Below are positions 41,201 through 52,500 of a stretch of DNA of 64,000 bases, piece after piece. This DNA comes from Thysanoteuthis rhombus (Eukaryota; Mollusca; Cephalopoda; Oegopsida; Thysanoteuthidae). Position 1 is the stretch's first letter. The number at the start of each line of letters is the position of its first letter. The stretch spans positions 54,045,515-54,109,514 of the forward strand of contig OY735207.1 of NCBI GenBank assembly GCA_963457665.1. The letters are read 5' to 3'. A program made the translations under genes and the position numbers. A model generated the notes under the pieces. It searched no databases. It had not been told where the DNA came from and worked only from the letters and a program-made list of their open reading frames with translations.

Positions 41201-44200
41201 CATTATACACAAGTAAATACAGTAATTGAACCATGCCAAAAAGAAAAGTCATGTGAACTATTATGTGCAATGGGATTTTTGTTCCAGGATAGTGAGTTTT
41301 TTTTTTTGTGTTTTCCTTTTTAATTGCTTATGAATAAAATAGATAGAAAATGGCTATTCTTTTCGAACTTTGCTTTTGTGGCCAGGATATTCATATTCAT
41401 GTTATTGTTTTTCTTTATGTGACTGACACAATCAATTAGAAAATAACACTTTTTACCCCCCCACCCCCACAAAAGAAATTGTTGTACAGTATTAAATTAA
41501 ATAACCAAAATATCTTTTCATCAAGATAAAAAGTTGCCATTCTCAATGGATGGGGGAGTGGGGGCAATAAAAGGGGCTATAGGTTGAAATGATAATAAAT
41601 GAATCTTTGTTTATTTTGTCATGCTGTATTCCTGTTCACTAGAGACACAGGAACTGGAGAAGCACTGTTCGGGCATGACCAGAAATTGGTTGAGAATTAA
41701 CATTATAAAGCATGCTCCTCTGACGAACCATAAGTTTGATTTTAATTAGGGACTCCATAGGGCTTTGTCGAAATAAAACCAAATCATTTGAAAAATTAAA
41801 TTTAAATTCAAAAAGATGGGAGCCAAGGACAGGGATGAAGCAGCTCAGACGAACTGAGAAAATTGTTTGAGTGCGTGCAGGGTGGAGGGGATGTGCAGAT
41901 TTACATGAGTCAAGTCAGTAAGAAATCAAAAAAGGATTTTAGCCAATCTTCCAATAAAGGCACCCACGCTGTTTTCAACATTTTAAACCATTGCTGGAAG
42001 ATCATGCACTTAAATTTCTACTTAGAAAAAGAAAAAAAAAAATTTCCAAAAAAGAGATATTCATATTGAAAGTATGAAATTATTAGAACCGTGAACAGTT
42101 GATATTTTTTTCTTCTTTTAAAGAGATTTTTAAAAAAATAAATGGATGAATTAAAATGAAACAAATCTTATTTTTCTAAAATTTATGAACAAAATGTAAC
42201 TTTTGAATTCAAAAGTGACCACTGAAATTGCTTCATGGTCATATTTTCACAAATGTACATGAATTTTTGAAAACTCAATTTAAATAAAATGTTCTCATTC
42301 ATTGATTCTTCAAACCTTTATTTCTCAAATATTCAATTATCTTTTTAAACATGTTAATACAAATATTGTTATGAATGGAGTAATTCTCCCCCCCCTCCTC
42401 AAGGCCCAAAGTTTTCTCAAAAGCAAAAGAAATTTAAGCATATGATCTCCAATAACAGATTTTGCCAATGGTTCAAAATGTTGAAAACAGCGTTAGTCCC
42501 TTCACCAAAAGCTTGTCTAATTTTATCATGATGATTCACAAGTTATAAAATCAGCAAAAAGAATAAAATAAATGAATCCTGTTTGTGGTTTTGTTTATTG
42601 TAGACTCCTTGTGGAGCAAAGGGCCCCCCAAAAATAATCATAGCTGCAGTTCTCAGTAACCATCAGGTTTTTTTTTCTTATACATGGAGATGCTAGCCAC
42701 AGACTCATAACTGTCTCTTAGATGGACTGCCTTACAGAGCTGAAGGGTTCCATCTACCTAAGTAAATCTTATACCAATTTTGAAGAATCAAATGCAGAAT
42801 CCAGACCCCAAAATTGATCACAATCAAAAGCACAAGTTTTCAGACCAGACTAGCAAAAAACCAGGATGAAATCTAGAATTCAGATACCTTCAACTACACA
42901 AAACAGTGTAATCTAAAAATTTATGCTTTTAGGGTTCTATATTTTACATTTGATCAGCTTTCTTTTAGATGAATAGCCTTTCAGGGCTGGGAGCCTTAAA
43001 TAAATCCTGAACTAATCACAAAATTCAAGAGGTATCCCAGAAGGAAAACTTAACTCTTCACGTGAATGGAATTCCCTGACTAAAGAAAGAACCACAAACA
43101 ATCATTTAGAAATTAGGTATGAAAAATCAGGATAGTTTGGCATGGTCATAATGTCTATTTTTAACCAAGAACTATATATTAGTTCTTTTCAAAATCAAAA
43201 TAGAGGATACTGCTTGTTGTGATCACTTTGGGACAGGGTCTTTTAGGTAACAACTAACTGAAAACATTAAGCAAAAGATAAAAATTAGAACAATTTATAT
43301 TCGTCAAATTTTGATTTACAAGGTTATTGTATTGATTGTGATTAATAAGTTTACGTTATAAAAAAATTGATACAAAATTTATAAAACAGAACTTATCAAA
43401 GATAAAATATTTGAAAAAAACTTATCTAGTGTTAACCGCATATTGTTGGTTTTAGAAATCTTGTGTTCATATAAAACAACTGTTTCTCTCCGTGTTCCTC
43501 CCACTTTGGTTGGGCTGTGCCTATTTAATTTGGTATGCATACTTGGTGGACCTAGGGAGAAAACTTTGACGATTTGTTTTTTTCCAAAATTCTTTCAAAG
43601 AGTTTCAGAGGGAGATTGTTCATAATAATAATGCTTTTAAGCTTCTGCTGAATTTTGTTATACACTGCAACCAAGTTTAAGAGCTTCTTGCAACTGGGTA
43701 TTGATTAGAGCTTCTGAAATTGCTTTTGCTAAATTTGGTTCATTCTCTTCCAGTTTTAAGTCTATGTTGATAATAATCGACATATTTCCAACACTGTCAC
43801 GTCAACTTTATCAAAAGCTAACCATTTTTCAAAATTCTTTCAACATTGTCTAAGATTCTGTCAGATATTTCACGTAATAAATTCCCGTTTTCTACTTGAA
43901 ACATTATTGTCATTATATATCAATTGATTAATTTATGAATTTAATCTGAATTTTTTTTTTCAATTGACAAAAACAAAATTATGAATCTTATTTATTGCAA
44001 TCACTGAAAACCATGTGACATTTTCAATTTTAAACATCCTGTTTTTCCTTCATTAATTCCCTTATATCTATGTGCCATTTTCAACAGAATGAGCAAGGGC
44101 ATGAAACATTACAATCGCAACTATCCTCCTACATTGTGCCAAATATGATAAGTCAAAACGGGAAATTAATGTTATATTTTGTTGACACAATAAGAACAAA

Positions 44201-47200
44201 TACTACACTTTGATCTTAAACTAAACACTGCAGAGAGCACATTCCTATCGGGACACCACTGTTCTGATAGTGCTTGCAAGTTATTACAATGTTCTAGTGA
44301 GGTTAAAATGCAAGTCTCAAAAACTATTGACAGTTACATATATCTTTAAATGGCTGTGCTATAAAAGCTTTATTTTGTTACAGCTTAACTCTCACAAGAC
44401 CATTAGGAGAAATATCCTGAGGTATCTATGATAGCCAAGATGTAGTCTCTGGGGATCTGTTGGGAGTCTACTGGGACACTTCAATTCAAGCATTAAGTAC
44501 CTTGATAAGTTTCTCTTAAAAGGGTTAAGAGAATAAAGAAATAAAACCTATAAGTAAATAGGTAACATTGAAACAAGCACTTTTTTTCCTTTCCCCACAC
44601 ACAAACAGTAAAATTGACTTTTCTTCATATGTTCAACAGTACAGGCCTATAACAAGTATGCCCCAAAACCTCCTGCAGATAGATAAGAAAAAAAAACTAA
44701 ATATAATATGAATATAAGAATCATTTTGAAGTTAATTATGCAATAATTAGCCATTCTTAAGTTAAAATTACACCAAAATTGCAGAATTTCCAAGATTTTG
44801 CCTGGTCTTGTGAACCTATAGTATAACACTGCAGTGCGATAACAGAATAGCCCAACAGATTTCATTTTTGGTTCCTTTTTGCCACCCCTAAACAGGGCCA
44901 GGGTAGTATGAAAAATCATGTCTAAGTCCAGGTCGCTGTCCCTCCCAGCTACATCCCTCCATTACAGTTCAAGTGGTAGGGTCAGGTTCTCTATCCAAGA
45001 GGCATCCTAAAGTAGAGTGCTGAGGGAACTAAACATTTTTGCCATTACCCACATGTATGTATCCTCACACTAAACTCAACCTTGGAGAGGTGGATAAGTA
45101 CTAAGCACAATTTCAAAGTAACTGAACATATCTAATTCTTTAATTAAAAATCACACAAAATAAACACTTGAGTAACAAGAACCAAAAGTTCAATGAGGCG
45201 TCTATAAATTTTGAACCCTATTATTTCTAGATTGTGTGACCAAGGTTTTTGTACAGAAGCATCTTATCAAGGGACACATTTTTACCAAGTTTCAAGTAAA
45301 TCTGACTTAAAACAGATGGGAAACAATTTGGGAACAGACCAACCAACAGGATACCTCTAGAAACCATACAAGCTGAAACTTCTAACAGCCATGGTATTTT
45401 TTTTTCTTTTTTTTTTTTAAATATTCAATAGCTAGTCAAGCTATTGGCAACTATTGAGGTATTCAATGTCTGTTTTTTTTTTAAAGAGAAGAAAACAACT
45501 ACATGAAATACAATTAATTTTTTTTGCCTATGTAAAAAAATTTCTTGATTTATTATTCCCCACTACTTCGTCAATTTTGGATTTAATAGAAGTGAAAGAA
45601 AGAGTGCATGTGTATTATGACTTGGCTTTGCAGACCAAGATTTAGGAGGGTTTTTTTTTTCCACGTCCTGCATGCCCACAGGTGCCAGTGAGGCCAGTAC
45701 ATATGCATGGATATATATATATATATACTTCCAAAGTCATTTGAAGATCAATGGCATAATGGATAAGAGCATTCATTCAACTTCCAGGAAAGCTAAAACA
45801 GCTAGACATGCAGAATTACCAACAAACAAAATCTAATTCCATTGCAGTGCACACACAAATTTACATACAGATAATTTAGTTTCAGATTGATGACTTTTCT
45901 TTCAAAATGACCAATTTTTTAAAAAAATCTTAGTAGCAAAATAGAAAATAGACTTTCAAAATAATTCGACTAATTTTCTCAAACTTTGAGAAATTTTAGG
46001 GCTACCGATTTGGAAATAAATATTCCCGAAAATAATTTCTTACTACTTAAAATAAAGCACTGGGTATAAGAATTTACCAATTCATATATAATCTGAGAGA
46101 GAGGAAGAAAAGAAATTATATCTTCATGAGTATGATGAAGAAGAAGAAAAAAGAGAGAAAGTTCTTTAGTATCACAGTTGATTTGAGAAAATGAAGACAA
46201 ATAAATAAGAGCTATATTTTTTTTCTTTAAATTAATGGGAGGAAAAAAAATAGTTGGGTATAAACACAATTAAATAAAATCAATGTCTTATTTAGTAAGC
46301 ATCAATGAAAAATTGAACATCTTGATACAGGCTGCCTCAATTTTACACCCGTTTTGATTAATGCTAGTTAATAATAACACCAGTTTGAAATTTTCATGAA
46401 TGCAGCCATACTTCATATTTTCAGCACTGGTGGCGCCACCAGTACAATTTCTGCCAATCAATGCATAGTTGAAACTGAGTCACACTTGCAGTCATAACAT
46501 TGGGATTGATTTTGCATATGCTGCCACCGCTACCTCCTCCTCCTCCGGGAATGTATCCCCGGCATAAGATCAAGGCAGCCTGTACTTGGATTTTTTTTTT
46601 GTTTTTTTGTTTTAAAATGTGCTTGTTTACATGTGCATGTTGTATCAAATTTTATAGCTTTATTCATGCCAGTCCCAAATTGATCATTTGTGTTTGACAA
46701 AATTTTAGATTTAATATTTCAACAAGAATAATTTAATTGGGGGGGGAGGTAGAGAACAAAAAAAAAAAAAAAAAAAAAAAAAAAACCCTCTAAATTGTTA
46801 CAGTTAAAAAATAAAAAAATAAAATTTCAACTTAATTTCTGTTAAACCCCAAAAGAGAATAATGAGCAGACAGAACATTGCACATTTTAAAAAGATTCTA
46901 ATTTGTCCATTATAAAGAAAAGAGATCAAATGTAGAATCCTGATCACAATATTGACTCGAGTCAAAGGCTCAAAAAATTTAAATCACAGCATAATCAAAA
47001 ATTTGATTCAATCAAAACAAGGATAGAATGTAAAATTCAGACGTCATTTACAACATAAAAAAAACAATGAAGAAATAATATCATGACATCCTTGTCATGA
47101 AATTTTGATTAGCATAATCTGAAAATTTGTGCTTTTGACTTGAATCGATTTTTTGGTCTGGATACATTTGATCCTAAAAGGAAAAAAAGGGGGGGGGAGA

Positions 47201-49505
47201 ATTTCCAAATTGTGTTTTATAAAAATAGAATGATCGCAAAGATCAATTTGACGAGGATCTTCAATCTTCCTCACAAGGAAGATCAAATCTTAAACTCAAT
47301 CAGAACCTACTTTGGTTACAGGCAAAGGAAAACATGGGAACTTTCTTCGATTGTACAAGAAAAACCGAATAATCAACAATTTTTCATAAATTGAAAAAAA
47401 AAGATGGAAAATAAATAACACCCAGGCACTTTGATTATATAGGATTGCCAGATTTGGCCAGAAGGGGAGATAACCCAAGAGCTTTATCTCGGTGTTTGGT
47501 AAATTTGCATTTGATCTAAACCTCGATTTATCTCCCTTCTGGGAACCCGGCTTTGCTATTATGCACATAAAATGTCACCTTCGTTATACAACAATCCCTG
47601 ACTCCCTCCCCTTCATCGATCACACATACACACATGCACACAGACACACACTTAAAAAGGAGGAAATACAGGGGGAGGCAGTGGGAGTTCACACTCCACA
47701 TATGGAACGAGAGAGAGAGAAAAGAGATTCACACTTATGGCGCCATTCAGAGCTCACCTTGTTCACAAGGGGTCCGATTACCTGAAGAAAGTGGCACAAC
47801 AGATTTGGGGGATAAGGACTGCTTGTCTAAATTTTCGAACTTGGACACTTTTTTGGGACTCAAATTCTTCATGGTTTCCGAGGAAAGATTGATTTTTCTT
47901 TTCTTTAGAGGAAGTTTATTTGTTGGCTCTCCGTTTTCTTTGAGAGCGCCAGATTTTAATTTAGGAAGGCCAGCATCGTGATTGAACTCAACATCTTTCA
48001 GTGACTGTTCTTGGCAGTTCAAGTCTGTCGCAAGGTCAGCAATATTTCGTTCTTTCAGCTTGAAAGAATTACGTTTGGACACATTTTCTTTAGTTGAAAT
48101 ATTCTTTTTTTTCGGTGCTGGTCTTTGATGAGTTTTATCTTTCTTCTTTTCAGGAGGAGGCGGAGGAGAGCTTTTCAACAATCGCTTCAAGCTTTTTTCT
48201 TTCTCGGCTGACAGCTCACTTTTGCTTTTTAGTTCACCACATTCTTCAAGACTCAGACAATCATCAAGGTAACGCCAAATGTTGGCATGAGAAGGATAAT
48301 AGTGCCGATATTTAGTGGGAATAGGGAAAGAAATTTTCACAATCAATTTTTTCCCTTTTCGGAAGCCGTTCAGAGGCCATGAAGTAGGTTGAACGTTTTT
48401 TATCTTGGTTTTTTTAGGTGTTATAGGTTTTTTTTTCTTCACAGGATGGGAACTGCTCGACCGTTTCACCGGAGGGCTTTTTTTCTGGTTGAATTCAAAG
48501 TCCTCAATCTTGAAGTCCAACTTTTTTTCTTCAAAATATTCAAGTAACTTCACTCTGGAACGAAACTTCTGATTTTCAGGACTGAAATAGAGAATAAATT
48601 TTTCATAGAGAAAAAAAAAAAAATATTTCAGTTCAATTTGAAAGCAAAATATACCCCTCCCTGAGCCAATTAAGGAATACAAAACAAAGTTCTTAAATGT
48701 TTAATCTGTAATAATCGAATATATATTTACATCATTAATAGAATTATAAATCACATTAACACATTTGCTGTAAAGTATATTTTCAAGGTAACTCCAGAAC
48801 CAAGTTTTCCTCAAAATACTGACGAAAATATTTTCCTTATAAAAAAATACGACCTAATTCATTGCAATTTCAAAATGTTGACAAACACACACAAGACAAG
48901 ATTTCTCATCAGTGGCACTGAACTGATGATCTGTTAACACAAGTTATCTCTAATGTACTAGTAAACAGATTAATCAACACAAAAGGTGCAGCAGACTATC
49001 AAAATATAGATACCAATTTTCATTCTGAAGAAGAAAAAAAAAAAGAAAAAGAAATGAATTTATACAATACAAAAACTAATTGATTACAAATTGGGGGGAG
49101 GCAGAAATTTTAATGAGCGAGAGGCAAGGGGGAGGTGCAAGTGGCATAACAGTTAACAAAGCTGACTATGGAATAGGTGATCTTAGTTTAAACTCTGGCT
49201 GGAACGTCAAGTTCACTTTGCACTAATGCCCTTGAAAAACACACAAATCCATCTCTCCTCTACCCAGCTATGAGTGAAAATAGGTCAGACTGGGCCCTAG
49301 CTTTGTGAGGACAACTCTGAATTAAAAACCCATGCTAGAGTGGATGGTGATAGACCACTGAGCTTTGATGATCTAATTGTCAAGTGCACCCACGAGGGTT
49401 GCACGTGTGATGGCTGTGTAGTCAGATATATTAGTCAGCACACAATGCACTGTCAAGTTTGAAGTATTTTTAAATCAGTCATCTGAGAGAACTGATGAAA
49501 ATGTA

Positions 49506-49536
<31 letters not shown>

Positions 49537-52500
49537 AAAAAAATCAAAGATCAGTAGATCTTCATAGTTTCAATAAAATACCTTGACTTCCACTCTTCAG
49601 AATGATCTAAATTTGGATGTAAATATCTAAGTTGGCAACATTGAAGAGAATATTTTGAATCCATAGTTTCGTATGATAGGAAGAAAATTATTTTACATGA
49701 CCATTATGGCGTGTTGCTCCCCACACCATAATATCCGGCCCCATCTAAGTTTGATAAATTACAGAAATACAATTACGTAACAATCTGTTTTCACTGATTT
49801 ACAATTGATTTAAAGGAGAAAAAAAAAAAAAAAAAAAATCAAGTGGAACTGCCTCAATTTGAACTCTGACGTAGACCTTAGCAGCCTGATCATAACTAAT
49901 GGCCTAGGTGGGCAGAATTCACAGAACAAAAAAATACAAAAAAAAAAAAAAAAAAAAAAAAAAAACAAACTCATTTTTGACAAGGATACCATACTTTATG
50001 AGAGATTGTCTAAAACTAGAACAAATGATGAGAAGAAAAAACATTTTGTTACCTGTAAAAATATACATCATATTTTCCTGCAGATTTTCCATTTAGTCTT
50101 TTCACAACATGACGTCTCCAACCTTTAGGCAAAGCACGGATGCTTACTGGAAAATTAGCACTTTCATCATCCAAGCTGAAAGAAAAAGAGAAAAATAACG
50201 TATAGTTTGAATAACCCTTGTTCAAAACTCCAAAAACCGAAATGTTCCAAAATTCAAAATATTTTAAAAACCAACATAATGTCACAAGAGGAGAAATTCC
50301 ACACCTGAGCTAACTGTAGTAAGATTTGTAGACGATAAAACATTCAACTCATTCTGACTGAAAGTTTGGTTATCTTCAACTCCTTAAAACATACAACTTA
50401 CACTAATAATGGAAGATGAACAGGCCGAAACAAAACAAGTTGTCATTGCTGATCACACGTGCATTATTAAATGTGAAATGCTGGTGTAGCAAAACAGAAT
50501 TTCATTCATGTTCTAATATTGTAATAAAGCTGAATTTAAAGGACAAATTTATGAAAAGTAAAAAAAAAATCTTTTAAATTAAAAAGGTTAGTGGACAATG
50601 GAACATTGTTTCCCAAGCTCTGTCATGCAAATCTCTATTATCTATGTATATCCATACATGCCATAATTTTTGCCAGCACAGATAAATTAGATACAGGCTA
50701 TTTTATATACATGATTCTGTAGTCCATAGTATGCTGGGGTCCACAGGTTTGAGTCAAACCCCTAAAATGAAAAAAAATTAATGTCCAGATTACGGTGGCA
50801 CAGAGCACTCAAAAGCTAAATATATGGCTACCCTAATTATCCAGGGTCTTTCTGCCCATCCACACAATGGATCCAAGATTTTGTTTCTAATAGATATTTA
50901 TCCATCTAAAAGAAAAAATAAATAATAATATATGAATTAAATACAGTCATGTCTGTTCGCACGATATCTCCGAAAGTTCTCCAATACAACTTAGTGCTTT
51001 AGTTATGTTTTGTTTCACCAAGTCGGAGTGACCTCCCTTCCTATAAAACAAAGCTTGTCAGTTTGTTTTCCGTCTGATTTCTATTGTCATAGACGAGACT
51101 AACTTAGCCCAAAGTTCTTGAAAAACCAAATGAAGTGTACTTCTCTTTTGGGAATTTCTTTCCCTTGCTATCATAGAAGTCACCATTCGAAAGATCCTGA
51201 CAGACAATAAATGAATAAATAAATAAAATAAATAAGAGGGCAAACTAAGTCACTGTGTATACCTAAATGTATATTAAGTATATTATTAGGCTGATGAGAT
51301 GCGGCGTAAACTACTTAGACAATCTATAAGTTTGTTTTTTTTAACCTTAAACCCACACGTTCAAATATAAAGGGCATAAATCGATAATTGAACAAATGAG
51401 AGCAAAAAAATTGACCTTCTATAGATATATTATTAAATATATTCATAAATGATCTAAATTAGTTCTAGAGTTAGGATCGGTTAGGGTAGGATTAGGGTTA
51501 GCGTTAAGGTTGGGGTTCAAAGTAACAAAGATTGGACATTTTTTCCATAATTATTCAATTATAAAGAATATGCACAAACACAAGCAACTGATATCAAAAA
51601 TTAATTGAACAATTTCAATATTTTTAATGTTATCGTTAACACCATTCATCCAAATGAATTTATGTAAATAACTTGTAAGACTATTACCTCCCTTTGATAT
51701 TTTTCACTATATCATAAAAAGTCTATGTACGAACCAGTAACAAACTTCAACCAAATTATCATTATCGTTATGGTAGTTTCACCACAGAAATTCCGAGGGA
51801 TATGTCTGGATCAGATCTCAAGATGCACCAAACTATGTCAAATAGTTTACGTCGTCCATACAAAAATGGCGAGTTTACGCCCGTTCGATGTATATCTTAT
51901 AATAACCAAAACGGGATCATTCGAAAGATTCTGCCATGCATAAAAATCATTAGCTATTATTCTTCAGACGATTCTCGGTTAAGTTCAACATGACATTGTT
52001 TGATTTCACAAATTTTCACAAGCAATAAATGCTATACAGTAAATCTTTCAAAATTTACGCATGAACTTAATTTAAAAAAAAATTAAAACAAAAAACCCTA
52101 ATCCATTAATTTGCGTGAAAGATGAGTCACAGTCAGGTTGAAGATTTCGCTTATTCGGTAATAATGGCTTTGTAAACGCTAGATTTTCGTATCACATAAC
52201 TACTAGGGATCAAATATTGAACAAAGCCACTCTAGAAACACACTGACATTTCAAACAATGAACAGAACATTTTTCCTTTGACATCAATGACGAATTACTG
52301 ATTGAACCCCACTCTGTAATTTGTGTTGTTTTTAGCTGAAGGGCCCAACACCAATCTCAACGTCTATCCGAACCCACCCACCCAAATCATGACGAAAGTT
52401 AACACCCTTAGATAAGCTCTAATCTTAAAGAAAAAAAGCAGCGACAACAATACAGAAAAAGCAGTCAGTGCACTTTTAACAAACAAAATGTACAAAATTA

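Larger units (their letters stand above)
33453..47757 (-). other. MBD4 intron 3
   Basis: About 14.3 kb, the longest intron, heavily filled with repeats (SINEs, families B, E, G, J, L, the 5S-derived element and poly-A tracts). A small unrecognised linker exon could hide here, since the linker is not conserved enough to reveal one. Confidence 0.8.

Noticed and set aside
44647-46648. Minus-strand frames of 75-96 codons in MBD4 intron 3 considered as extra linker exons
   Set aside because: No phase-1 acceptor/donor pair with linker-like (Lys/Ser-rich) sequence was seen; exons 3 and 4 already join in phase.
51478-51520. TTAGGG-like units, possible interstitial telomere
   Set aside because: Only a few imperfect and irregular units are present, as in ordinary AT/G-containing sequence; the single GATTAGGGTTAGGG at 24342 is equally weak.
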